From: Granulosicoccus sp045106855
GTDB lineage: Bacteria > Pseudomonadota > Gammaproteobacteria > Granulosicoccales > Granulosicoccaceae
Direction of reading: 5' to 3'
Assembly: GCA_045106855.1 (NCBI GenBank)
Contig: JBGCFI010000011.1
Span: 62,001 to 126,000, forward strand
DNA: 64,000 nt
Within the stretch, counting starts at the first letter, position 1. Each line of letters opens with the position of its first letter. A program made the position numbers and the translations under genes. The notes under the pieces were generated by a model. It made no database searches. It was not told the origin of the DNA and saw only the letters and a list, made by a program, of their open reading frames with translations. Of the stretch, positions 27,984-36,641 are shown piece by piece.

Positions 27984-29114
27984 TTACTGTGACAACCATG
28001 CCTGGAATTTCGCATCCAGATCATCACGGTTATCTGCCCACCACTCGTAGTTGTACAGAAACGTGTTTACTGCGTTGTTGGGATCAGTTGGCATATGCGG
28101 CGCCATCTCGATACCAAGGTTTGCATGTTTACCGACCAATGGGGCAGATGATGCTCGGGCAGGGCCATAAGATATGTATTTGGCCTGGTCTGCCAGACGC
28201 TGGGTGTCGGTGGCGAACTTGACGTAATGCAGAGCACGATTTGTACGCTCTTCACTGAGTCCGGTAGGAATAATCCAGCCGTCGAGATCGAATACCTGAG
28301 CATCCCACAACATCGCTACGGGCTGCTTTTGCTCCTCAATAACGGAAAACAGTCGACCGTTATACGTTGAGCCGATAACGGCTTCCGAATCTGCCAGCAG
28401 TTGTGGCGTTTCCGCACCTGCCGACCACCAGATGACGTCGTCTTTGATTGTGTCCAGTTTGGCCAACGCCTGCTGAACGCCTTCATCTGTTGACAGGGTA
28501 TCGTAAACATCGTCCTTGGCAACGCCGTCGCAGATCAGTGCCCATTCCATATTATTGATAGGACGCTTTTCCAGTGCGCGCTTGCCCGGGAATGTTGCCG
28601 TGTCGAATACAGCGCAGATCTCTTCAGGATTTTTGCCGCCCCATGCTTCTACATCGGTGCGATAACCAAAAGTTGTGGAGTAGACGATTTGCGGTATGAA
28701 GCAATCTGAAACGAGTAGATCGCCAAAGTCTTCTGAGGCAGATGTGCCATCGGGAGCAGCGGCAAGCTGAGCGTCGAAATCGATTTCCATGGCCAGGCCT
28801 TCATCGCACAGGCGAATAGCGTCAGAGGCGACCACATCGACGACGTCCCATGTCACGTTACCCGCTTCATTCATGGCACGGAGCTTGGCAACCGCTTCAT
28901 TGGCAGACTCATCATTGATGATTTCTGTGCCAGTCATACTGGTATAAGGCTTGTGGTAAGCCTCGTTTTGAGAGTTTGAATATGCGCCACCCCATGACAC
29001 GATAGTCATTTGGTCGCCGCAATTTTCGCAGGCTGGTAATTCATCTGCGGCAGTGGCAATAGTTGCCAATGCGCTAAGAGTGAATATGCCAGCTAATCCG
29101 GCAGTCAACTTCAT
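27984..29114 (-). CDS. Periplasmic solute-binding protein, PotD/extracellular family 1 type
   Basis: A 376-residue ABC solute-binding protein. The start at ATG 29114 (sixth codon of the longest frame) is preceded by GAGGAAA at good spacing, and gives a signal peptide MKLTAGLAGIFTLSALATIATAA. The mature protein starts with two cysteines (CENC) and MTIVSWGGAYSNSQ, typical of polyamine/opine-type binding proteins. The exact ligand cannot be read; the DoeA-like enzyme at the end of the operon points to ectoine or a related compatible solute, whereas sequence similarity alone points to putrescine/spermidine or similar amines. Confidence 0.88.
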   Translation of the reverse strand: MKLTAGLAGIFTLSALATIATAADELPACENCGDQMTIVSWGGAYSNSQNEAYHKPYTSMTGTEIINDESANEAVAKLRAMNEAGNVTWDVVDVVASDAIRLCDEGLAMEIDFDAQLAAAPDGTSASEDFGDLLVSDCFIPQIVYSTTFGYRTDVEAWGGKNPEEICAVFDTATFPGKRALEKRPINNMEWALICDGVAKDDVYDTLSTDEGVQQALAKLDTIKDDVIWWSAGAETPQLLADSEAVIGSTYNGRLFSVIEEQKQPVAMLWDAQVFDLDGWIIPTGLSEERTNRALHYVKFATDTQRLADQAKYISYGPARASSAPLVGKHANLGIEMAPHMPTDPNNAVNTFLYNYEWWADNRDDLDAKFQAWLSQ

Positions 29115-29318
29115 GGTGTATTTCCTCATTTAAGTAAAACAACTTGGTTGTGTAGTGACGCAACTATTGTTTGGAATCATCAATACTTAGTGTCATTACA
29201 CAGGGTGTCGTAAGCCAATACGGCGATGCTTACAGTGCGGTTCGACCACATGAAACAACGGTGCCCGAGCTCTGGACGTGAAGCAACCAGAACAGGCATT
29301 TGTCATGCAGATCGTCCA

Positions 29319-30434
29319 TTAGTCAACTGGGTCCAGCGCTTTTGCATCAATTGCGCTCCAGCCGAGTTTGTAATTCTGACCCGCTACAGGGGCGGGGTGT
29401 CTGCCACCGTTGGGAACCTTGACGATAAATTCGTCATTACCTGCAACAGACATAACGATGCGCAGGTGGTCACCGAGATAGAGAACTTCTTTAACCTTGC
29501 CTTCGAGTATATTTTCCCTGGAATCTGTTGGCGACAGCTCGATTCGTTCGGGTCTTAGCGATATCGTTGAGCGAGAGCCTACGGCGCCGATATTGACTGC
29601 CTCGGCTGATACCTGGCTACCATCGTCAAGTGTCATTGCGCAGTGACCGCCGTTGATGTGCGTTACAACGCCCGATAGTTTGTTATTTTCCCCGATGAAC
29701 TGAGCGACAAATGAATTCTGAGGACTCTCGTAAAGGGCATCCGGTGAGGATAGCTGCTGAATCACGCCATCCTGAAATACTGCAACCCTGTCACTCATTG
29801 TCAATGCTTCTGTCTGGTCGTGCGTAACATAGACGACGCTCACCCCCAGGCTCTCGTGGATATGTTTAATTTCGTATTGCATCTGCTCACGCAATTGTTT
29901 GTCTAGTGCACCAAGCGGTTCATCCATCAACACAAGATCTGGATCAAATACCAGAGCACGAGCAACAGCGACACGTTGTTGTTGTCCGCCGGATAGCTGT
30001 GCAGGGCGCCGGTTACCGAAAGCACCTAACTCCACCATCTCTAGAGCACGTTTTACCTTGGCGTCTCGTTCGCTTTTTCCCATCTTGCGGATTTCAAGCG
30101 GAAATGCCAGATTCTCTGCCACACTCATGTGTGGAAAAAGCGCGTAATTCTGGAATACCATACCGATGCCGCGTTTACGTGGCGGTACATTGTTGATGGG
30201 TTTGTCGTTTAGATAGATTTCGCCGTGGGTTGCCGGCTCGAATCCTGCGAGCATCATCAAACAGGTAGTTTTTCCAGAGCCGGACGGCCCAAGCATGGTG
30301 ACAAATTCACCTGGCGCGATGTCGAGATTGAGATCTTTGACCACGAGCACAACGCCATCGTAACTCTTCTGAACATGGTCAAAGCGCACAGATGCGCCCC
30401 GGATACCAGTTGAAGCTTGCACGGATGAACTCAT
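29319..30434 (-). CDS. ABC transporter ATP-binding protein, PotA-like
   Basis: A 371-residue ATPase: Walker A GPSGSGKTT, signature LSGGQQQRVA, Walker B LVLMDEPLGALD, switch His in VTHDQTEA, and a C-terminal TOBE domain (residues ~285-365) with SLRPERIEL. It powers the importer encoded downstream in the order ATPase, binding protein, PotB-like, PotC-like, hydrolase, all on the minus strand. It is the first gene of that operon. The 190-base gap to the binding-protein gene could contain a second promoter. Confidence 0.92.
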   Translation of the reverse strand: MSSSVQASTGIRGASVRFDHVQKSYDGVVLVVKDLNLDIAPGEFVTMLGPSGSGKTTCLMMLAGFEPATHGEIYLNDKPINNVPPRKRGIGMVFQNYALFPHMSVAENLAFPLEIRKMGKSERDAKVKRALEMVELGAFGNRRPAQLSGGQQQRVAVARALVFDPDLVLMDEPLGALDKQLREQMQYEIKHIHESLGVSVVYVTHDQTEALTMSDRVAVFQDGVIQQLSSPDALYESPQNSFVAQFIGENNKLSGVVTHINGGHCAMTLDDGSQVSAEAVNIGAVGSRSTISLRPERIELSPTDSRENILEGKVKEVLYLGDHLRIVMSVAGNDEFIVKVPNGGRHPAPVAGQNYKLGWSAIDAKALDPVD

Positions 30435-30758
30435 TTAAAACCCTTTTGTTCGCATTGACACCATGGCACGCTACTTCAAGCGATGAAGTAACTGTAAGCT
30501 TTGGCAGAGTCTGGCGCAGTATGGACTCAATGATTTGTGACCTGATTCAGTTAAATAATGCGTTGTCACAACTGATTTCCACAGGCCTGACGACCTCAGG
30601 TGATGCCGAGTCTGCCACACTAAGCGCATACCATACCTGCATCCGACTGCTTTTTACAGTCTCGGTGAGCAACAAGATTTTTTCTCGCATTCTGCGTCAC
30701 GATGTGTTAGTGAAATTGCCACGTGCCGAGGGCTGTAGCAATCATCGGGAATCCGTGT
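30435..30758. other. Non-coding gap upstream of the Pot-like operon
   Basis: This 324-base stretch separates the end of the hybrid kinase gene from the start of the ABC operon, both on the minus strand. It must contain the operon promoter and leader. A plus-strand frame crosses it, but it has no recognisable protein character. I see no convincing hairpin terminator or palindromic operator. Confidence 0.5.
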
Positions 30759-32606
30759 TCAGCCGGGGCAGGTGGACGGCTGAGAGTCCTCGATCTCCAT
30801 TTCATTAGATACCATGTAATCGAGCAGATCCAGCAACGCCTCGTCAGAAACGGGTTTTTGTAGCATCAGTAAATCCGGGTACTGTTCCGCTAGCTCGTTT
30901 TCATTGATGGATTCGCCAGTAATGAGTGCGATCGGTAGCGTCGGGTCGTCTATGGAGTCCACAACCGCCAGGCCGGAATCACCATCCTGCAGCCGCAGAT
31001 CAATCAGCAGAGCATCCGGTCGGTGTGTTTTCAGAAACTCCATCGCAGAGGTTGAAGACTCGCTGTAAGTAACCTTGGCTCCAACAGTTGCCAGAAAGGC
31101 CTTGACGCTGTTCTGAACCGCAGTTTCATCATCGACTAGATGGACCCAGAAGCCCGGGGGCAGTGTTGTTGTCACGGGGCTGTCAGCGGTATCGGCAATG
31201 CTGGGCGCCTGGGTGGGAATGCCTGTGCATTTTTGCATCGAGATGCTGACGGTTGTGCCTTGCCCGACAGACGACTTCAAAGACAGATCGTGTTCAAGAG
31301 TTTTTATCAGCCTCTCTACAATGGAGAGGCCCAGCCCCAGGCCTTGTTCCTTGTCACGCGAGTGGTTGGATACCTGGTAGAACTCTTCAAATACCTTGTC
31401 GCTATCGCCGGTATCTATGCCAATGCCAGTGTCAACGATGGAAAGTACAACCTGAGATTCGCTTTCGCTTGCCGTTAGTCGAACAGAACCTGCATGTGTG
31501 TACTTAATGGCGTTGCCACAGAGGTTGCGAACTATTTGCGATAGCATCGACGAGTCGGTAAGCACAAACAATGAGTGAGGTACCTCGTTGATGAGCCCGA
31601 TTTGCTTGTCCTCAGCCAGTTTTTTCATCTCACCCATGAGTGTCTGGGAAAGCTGGAAAAGATCGACACTTCTGATGTCTGGTTTGATGCTGCCGGAGTC
31701 TAGCTCGGAGATATCAAGCAAGGAATTAAGTTGCGATGATAACGAGGTGACTGCAACATTCATGTTGTCTACGATATCGCGTGTGCGTGTATCCAGTGGC
31801 GCATTTCTCAAAGCGCCGCTGAAAAGGTTAAGAACATGCACAGGTTGACGCAGGTCGTGGCTTGCGGCCGCTATGAAGCGGGTTTTCGACTGGCTGCTGG
31901 TTTCGGCAGCTTGCTTTGCATCTTCTGCATGACGGAGCGCTTCAGAGAGTTTGAGCGACTGCACTTCCAGTTTGGTTGACGACTCGATGGCCAGTGCGAA
32001 GTCTTCGAACATGAATTTGCCATTCCTCACCAGTGTATGCGCCAGAATCAGAATGGATACGCTAACGGCAAACGCAAATAAGGCTTCTATGTCCTTGGGG
32101 GAATTGATTGCCCACAGAATACTCGATGTTCCCAGAAGTGGACCGATGTAGGCTAGCAAAAGCGGCGGGTAACCGATGTTTATACTGTAGGACGCAGTAC
32201 ACAGTCCCAGCATGATCGCCGTGAGCATAGTGCGTTCGAAAAGACTGGCGGAATCAAAAAAATACAATACCGACGCGATACTGCATCCAAGCATTAAAGT
32301 CAGTACGGTAGCCCACATTCTCTTACTTAGAGGGCTCAGTGAGTTGGACTGGCTTGTAACTCGCAGTAATACGACCCTGACAAGAACCATTGTGCAACTG
32401 GCCAGTGCCCACCACTTTAAAATGGCACTGTCCACACTGGCATGCAGCAGAAAATAGGTGAGCAGGATGGACAGCATCAGCGGGATCGCTGCACGTGCTG
32501 TGTTTCTACAACAAATGGTCAGGAGTTGATCGCTGACCTCATCTGAGATGCGTGAAACTGGCTTCATCGATAACTTCAACAATTGCGCAGGCTGGAAGTA
32601 TTGCAT
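30759..32606 (-). CDS. Membrane hybrid histidine kinase/response regulator
   Basis: A 615-residue sensor. The N-terminal ~195 residues contain about six hydrophobic helices with very short loops, so the signal is probably sensed in the membrane. A coiled linker follows, then AASHDLRQPVHVLN (phospho-His near residue 249), the ATPase domain (NLCGNAIKYTHAG, DTGIGID, GLGLGLSIV) and a C-terminal receiver with IDLRLQDGDSG (phospho-Asp near residue 540). There is no DNA-binding output domain, so signal passes to another protein. It lies just upstream of the Pot-like operon in the same direction, which may hint at solute sensing. ATG 32567 is an alternative start. Confidence 0.9.
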   Translation of the reverse strand: MQYFQPAQLLKLSMKPVSRISDEVSDQLLTICCRNTARAAIPLMLSILLTYFLLHASVDSAILKWWALASCTMVLVRVVLLRVTSQSNSLSPLSKRMWATVLTLMLGCSIASVLYFFDSASLFERTMLTAIMLGLCTASYSINIGYPPLLLAYIGPLLGTSSILWAINSPKDIEALFAFAVSVSILILAHTLVRNGKFMFEDFALAIESSTKLEVQSLKLSEALRHAEDAKQAAETSSQSKTRFIAAASHDLRQPVHVLNLFSGALRNAPLDTRTRDIVDNMNVAVTSLSSQLNSLLDISELDSGSIKPDIRSVDLFQLSQTLMGEMKKLAEDKQIGLINEVPHSLFVLTDSSMLSQIVRNLCGNAIKYTHAGSVRLTASESESQVVLSIVDTGIGIDTGDSDKVFEEFYQVSNHSRDKEQGLGLGLSIVERLIKTLEHDLSLKSSVGQGTTVSISMQKCTGIPTQAPSIADTADSPVTTTLPPGFWVHLVDDETAVQNSVKAFLATVGAKVTYSESSTSAMEFLKTHRPDALLIDLRLQDGDSGLAVVDSIDDPTLPIALITGESINENELAEQYPDLLMLQKPVSDEALLDLLDYMVSNEMEIEDSQPSTCPG

Positions 32607-32729
32607 AGCCGCGCCCGCTATATCGAGTAGTTTGCAACGCCAACAGGTTTGTACCCGCTGGCCCTTAGGGGGCCGCGGGTACAGATTGTGTCAAATTTTG
32701 ATGGTTGTCGCGTTTACTGAGCTAACGGT

Positions 32730-33005
32730 CTAGCTCCAATCGTCACCGAGATAGGAGTCGGGTGCGAAATCGAAATCCTGCCAGTCTTGCGGAAGGCGGT
32801 TCCGGCTATAGTCCTCATCGTAGGCGGTTGTTTTTTTGCGGTCGTATCCACGTTTTGTATGCCGGGTGGTGTCAGAGCTCTGACTATCGAGAAATGGTTC
32901 CAGGTTATCGTCGATATCGGCATCCAGACCGTAGTCATCTTCGAAAAGATCGTCCAGGTAGTGGTCTTCTGGTTGAGTTTTGTATGTTTTTCCCATGTTG
33001 AACAT
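32730..33005 (-). CDS. Small acidic hypothetical protein
   Basis: A 91-residue frame with a protein-like composition: rich in Asp/Glu and aromatic residues (HYLDDLFEDDYGLDADIDD; DWQDFDFAPDSYLGDDWS), with a basic patch in the middle (TKRGYDRKKT). No domain is recognised; it looks intrinsically disordered. A competing 113-codon frame over the same bases is rich in Thr, Trp and Met in a pattern expected of a shadow. The start may be ATG 32996. It sits between two minus-strand genes, the SLC13 transporter upstream and the hybrid kinase downstream. Confidence 0.5.
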   Translation of the reverse strand: MFNMGKTYKTQPEDHYLDDLFEDDYGLDADIDDNLEPFLDSQSSDTTRHTKRGYDRKKTTAYDEDYSRNRLPQDWQDFDFAPDSYLGDDWS

Positions 33006-33125
33006 CCCATGAAGTGCGTTTGCACCCGTGAAATATCGGTCAGATTATTGCCCACGTCAATAGTGTTATGTGGCTTGAATGCGACAATTGTTAGCTGATT
33101 GCGACGTGATTCAAGCTCTAAAATG

Positions 33126-34979
33126 TTACATGAAAAAATTCATGACCAATAAGCTGACGATTAAATACAAGACTGTCATGACGCCGCCTACGCGCATGAA
33201 ATCCGCAACACTGTACCCGCCTGGCCCCATGATAAGAGCATTCACCTGATTGGTTGGAATAAGAAAAGCGTTGGATGTCGAGATGGCAACAGTTAATGCA
33301 AACATGGCGGGATCGGCACCGATGCTCACCGCAATGTTAACGGCCAGCGGAACAAGAAGAACGGTCGCTCCGATGTTGGACATTACCAGGGTGAAAAAAG
33401 TGGCAAGCCCGGCAATAACGGTCTGCATGACCCAGACAGGCACATCGCCGATAAGCTCTAGCAAGTGGTGAGCAATCCATAGTGCTGCCCCTGAATGATC
33501 CACGGCTATGCCGAGCGGAATAAGACAGGCCAGCAGGAATACAGTTTGCAGGCTAACTGCGTCATACGCCTCATCAATTGTCAGCACGCCGGACAGAATC
33601 ATGCCCAGTGCTCCTGCCAGAAGCGATATGGACAAGGTATCGGTGACCAGAAACAGCACGAGTGAGAAGAAAAAAAAGAACAGCGCAGGCTTTAGCTTGT
33701 GCGTGCGAATGTCCTCGTACTTGACGTCAGTGGCAACGACAAAGTCGCGGTTGGATTTCAGCTTGTTCAGATCCTTCCAGCTGGAGTGCACCACGAGCGT
33801 GTCGCCGGCTTGCAGGATAGTGTCCCGAAATCCACGACTTATAATCTGATCGGAACGGTAAATCTGCATGATATTAGCGCCAAAATTTCGTCGTGGCTTG
33901 ATGTCTCCGATAGCTTTTCCGACGAGGCTGGACGCAGGTGGAATAACCACTTCACCGATACCGCTATATTGCTGATTGAGCACCTTGGCAAACCGGTCTG
34001 GTTCACCTTTCAGTTGCCAGTGATATTCATTACAGAAAGCCTCAACCTCGTCGCGGTCGCCCAGCAGCCCGAGTCGGGTATGCACCCAGATAGTCTCCTC
34101 ACGATCGGGCGGAACCTTGACGACGTCACCGCTATAGAGCGCGAGCATGAACGGTGTTTTCTCGTAAGTTTCCTCCACCTGGTGAATGGTCATGCCAACC
34201 ATCGGGCTATCTACAGTAACTTGTGCTTCCAGCAATTCGCCGCTGATCCCGTAAAGACTTTTGAAATAATCGTCAGTTCGCGATGTGCGGTTGCTGTCCG
34301 GATCTATTTTGGGGAGTATGAATCGTCCCGCGATGACAAAGTACAGAAGCCCAGTGATGCTTAAAGCGATGCCGATAGGCAAAACGGAAAAAAGACCAAA
34401 GCTCTCCATCTGCATTGAATCGGGCAGTTGCCGGTTCGAAGATAGTAATAAATCATTCAGTAAGATCAGAGGACTAGAGCCGATCATGGTGGCGGTGCCA
34501 CCTAGAATGATGCAGAAACCTACCGGCATGAGCAGGCGAGAAATGGGAATGCCTGTACGAGCAGAGACACGGCTGACAACAGGAAGAAACAGAGCGGCTA
34601 CGCCAATGTTTTGCATGAAGCCTGACGACAGCGCCGCAATGGCACTCATCAGTGGACTGATCCTGGCTTCGGTCTTGCCGCCAATGCTTAGAATAAGTTG
34701 AGCAAGTCGTCCCATTAGTCCGGTCTTGTCCAGACCTCGGCCGATAATCATTACGCCGATAATTGAAATGACGGCATTACTGGAGAAACCGGCAAACAGC
34801 TCGGTGAGACTAAGGATTGGCTCAATGCCGGGTGATTTTGACAGTAGGCCGAGAGTGACCATAATGATCAGCGCCGCCACATCCACCCGCACCACGGAGA
34901 ACGCGAACATGTAGACCGTTGCGGCAAGCAGAAATAGCACCAGAGCCATTTCTACTGTTAGCACTGCCGTCTCGGTCAT
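33126..34979 (-). CDS. SLC13/DASS-type permease with two RCK_C domains
   Basis: A 617-residue transporter. About six membrane helices (residues 1-225) are followed by two tandem TrkA-C/RCK_C domains (about 240-410; SPMVGMTIHQ and ASSLVGKAIGDIK), then another six helices. This is the divalent-anion:sodium symporter architecture used for sulfate, dicarboxylates or other anions; the RCK_C pair is thought to sense a cytosolic ligand. Conserved transport segments are GGTATMIGSSPLIL and the SNAFLIPTNQVNALIMGPGGY motif near the end. Substrate not predictable; oxyanions such as sulfate are common for this layout. Confidence 0.9.
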   Translation of the reverse strand: MTETAVLTVEMALVLFLLAATVYMFAFSVVRVDVAALIIMVTLGLLSKSPGIEPILSLTELFAGFSSNAVISIIGVMIIGRGLDKTGLMGRLAQLILSIGGKTEARISPLMSAIAALSSGFMQNIGVAALFLPVVSRVSARTGIPISRLLMPVGFCIILGGTATMIGSSPLILLNDLLLSSNRQLPDSMQMESFGLFSVLPIGIALSITGLLYFVIAGRFILPKIDPDSNRTSRTDDYFKSLYGISGELLEAQVTVDSPMVGMTIHQVEETYEKTPFMLALYSGDVVKVPPDREETIWVHTRLGLLGDRDEVEAFCNEYHWQLKGEPDRFAKVLNQQYSGIGEVVIPPASSLVGKAIGDIKPRRNFGANIMQIYRSDQIISRGFRDTILQAGDTLVVHSSWKDLNKLKSNRDFVVATDVKYEDIRTHKLKPALFFFFFSLVLFLVTDTLSISLLAGALGMILSGVLTIDEAYDAVSLQTVFLLACLIPLGIAVDHSGAALWIAHHLLELIGDVPVWVMQTVIAGLATFFTLVMSNIGATVLLVPLAVNIAVSIGADPAMFALTVAISTSNAFLIPTNQVNALIMGPGGYSVADFMRVGGVMTVLYLIVSLLVMNFFM

Positions 34980-35081
34980 TGGAGTTCGTTAACTACCGGC
35001 TGAAAAGTGGTGAAGGATCGTTTTGACAGATGCGCCGTTTTGTGTACGCATTGCAATCGCAAAACACGGAATCGGACACTG

Positions 35082-35444
35082 TTAAACACGGGGTTTGTGC
35101 TGAGTTCCCCGCAAGAGCCGGACCACGAGAAGGCCTGCACACAAATCAGCCATGAAACTCTGGCAAGAGAGACTATATTCTAACGTGATATCGGATCCTT
35201 CAATAGTCTTGGATTGTGAAATTACGTAACTGGCGGAAGAAACTGCAATGACGTGGTGGATAAGCATTGCGAGCTGTGGATCAGTTGTGTCCCGGGATGC
35301 TGATTCGGTTGCATTGTCATAATTCGTCAGAATTGCGAAGTTTTGTACCATCAGCAGGCTCTGAAGATGTCGTTCAATAAGCGTGCGGGCATAGCCTGCT
35401 GAAAGATCACTAGCCGGCGCGTCCATTTCAGGCCGGGTTTGCAA
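35082..35444 (-). CDS. Hypothetical protein, 120 residues
   Basis: A frame with moderate protein-like composition and mixed hydrophobic and polar stretches (LIERHLQSLLMVQNFAILTNYD; DPQLAMLIHHVIAVSSASYVIS), but no domain or motif I can name. It starts 25 bases from the start of a divergent gene, leaving almost no room for two promoters; ATG 35426 is an alternative start. No antisense frame of comparable quality covers it. It could be a lineage-specific gene or not expressed. Confidence 0.4.
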   Translation of the reverse strand: MQTRPEMDAPASDLSAGYARTLIERHLQSLLMVQNFAILTNYDNATESASRDTTDPQLAMLIHHVIAVSSASYVISQSKTIEGSDITLEYSLSCQSFMADLCAGLLVVRLLRGTQHKPRV

Positions 35445-35469
35445 AAAATTAACGGGTGTACGGTAAATT

Positions 35470-36018
35470 ATGAAAATTCAGTTAGCCAGCACATTGCCAT
35501 TTACTCCAGTGCAGCTTGACACATCGCATCCATCGCCTCGACGCACAGTCGGGCAGCTGCATTGCGTGGAAAATGGAGTGGAGTACAGCCTGCCTGTCTA
35601 CGAATTTAGCCATAACGAGGATGTCATCCACTATCAAGTGGATCCCGCGGAGCGAGTCTGTATCGAGCAAGACCATTGTTTAGCGGCCAACGCTGCGAAC
35701 GACAGTGCAGTCACTGATACACAAAAACTTGTCTGGGTTGGGCACGACGACACCATGAGTTACAAGCCTTATGCTTTTGTTGTTATGAATGCAATGACAA
35801 AGCTTGTGGGGGAGTGGGACGGCGTGGTCTATCGCACGCCCAGTGGTGAGCGATTGCGCGAATCTGCCTTCCAGGCCACATTGCAGGTCATTGACGCCTG
35901 CGTCAGTCAACAATCAGGCCTGTGGGTTATGGTTAATCTGGTGGGTGAGGCGAAAGGAGGTAAAGTGTTGGACAGCCCTGCAGTGCGTCAACTTGGATGG
36001 ATACCGGTCGCTTGTTAG
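35470..36018 (+). CDS. Hypothetical protein, 182 residues
   Basis: A soluble protein with even amino-acid use and no signal peptide or membrane segment. Visible stretches are LHCVENGVEYSLPVYEF, KLVWVGHDDTMSYKPYAFVVMN and SGLWVMVNLVGEAKGG. I recognise no family. The composition is far more protein-like than the antisense frames over the same bases. It is divergent from the 120-residue unknown gene, and a 12-bp perfect hairpin closes its 3' side. Confidence 0.55.
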   Translation: MKIQLASTLPFTPVQLDTSHPSPRRTVGQLHCVENGVEYSLPVYEFSHNEDVIHYQVDPAERVCIEQDHCLAANAANDSAVTDTQKLVWVGHDDTMSYKPYAFVVMNAMTKLVGEWDGVVYRTPSGERLRESAFQATLQVIDACVSQQSGLWVMVNLVGEAKGGKVLDSPAVRQLGWIPVAC

Positions 36019-36079
36019 TTTGATGTAACCCATCAGCCTTGAGAACTAACGGAATTCAAAGACGATTGTTTGGATTTGC

Positions 36080-36106
36080 CCTGCGTTGCGTGGAACGCAA
36101 CGCAGG
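36080..36106. terminator. Perfect 12-bp hairpin between convergent genes
   Basis: CCTGCGTTGCGT, a three-base loop and ACGCAACGCAGG form a perfect GC-rich stem between the 182-residue gene and the RidA gene. Its position fits a shared terminator, but neither side has a clear T-run. A further partial copy, CCTGCGTTA, follows at 36114, so it may also be part of a small repeat family. Confidence 0.5.
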
Positions 36107-36128
36107 CTTATTGCCTGCGTTAGCTTGG

Positions 36129-36476
36129 TCAATCTTTGGCCGCAACCACCATGATTTCTACGATAAACTCTGGAGTGGCAAGACGCGGCGACTCCACGCA
36201 GGCTCTGGCGGGTGGATTGCTGGTGTCAATCCATGCATCCCACACTGCGTTCATTTCTGCAAAGTCGTCCATTGAGCATAACCAGATGGTAGCGCTCAAA
36301 AGCCGGGACCGGTCTGTACCTGCCTTGGCTAACAGTTCATCTATCTGTGTCAGGATTCCCTCAGTTTGAGCTGTAACCGTATCTCCTTTTGCGACCTGAC
36401 CCGCAAGATAGACGGTGTTGCCATGCACAACCACCTGACTCATTCGCTGACTGGAATCCATGCGCTTGATATCCAT
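36129..36476 (-). CDS. RidA/YjgF-family protein
   Basis: A 115-residue Rid-family protein. Family features are QVVVHGNTVYLAGQVA at the start, QTEGILTQIDELLAKAG, and a C-terminal PPARACVESPRLATPEFIVEIMVVA with the Arg that binds the carboxylate of the imine substrate. RidA proteins hydrolyse reactive enamines or imines made by PLP enzymes. The residue pattern P(x)RACVESPRLA is that of the Rid4-7-like branch rather than classical RidA, so the substrate may differ. No operon partner is close. Confidence 0.88.
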   Translation of the reverse strand: MDIKRMDSSQRMSQVVVHGNTVYLAGQVAKGDTVTAQTEGILTQIDELLAKAGTDRSRLLSATIWLCSMDDFAEMNAVWDAWIDTSNPPARACVESPRLATPEFIVEIMVVAAKD

Positions 36477-36641
36477 GACTTGTTACTCTTTGTTTGGTAA
36501 TGATGAGTGTACAGTGGTAAGAAGCTTTACGGTGTAAGCGCTTTGCGTAGAAATTTCTCGAGGGTTGTACCGCCACGGTGGGCTTGTGCCAAGCTGGATG
36601 TGTGGGCTCTAAACCAAACAAATTTGCAAAAGAGGCGAGCT

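Noticed and set aside
30392..30808. Plus-strand frame of 138 codons across the gap before the Pot-like operon
   Set aside because: Overlaps both neighbouring genes, no motif, composition unlike a protein.
33699..34364. Plus-strand frame of 221 codons inside the SLC13 gene
   Set aside because: Antisense shadow over a gene with clear membrane and RCK_C features.
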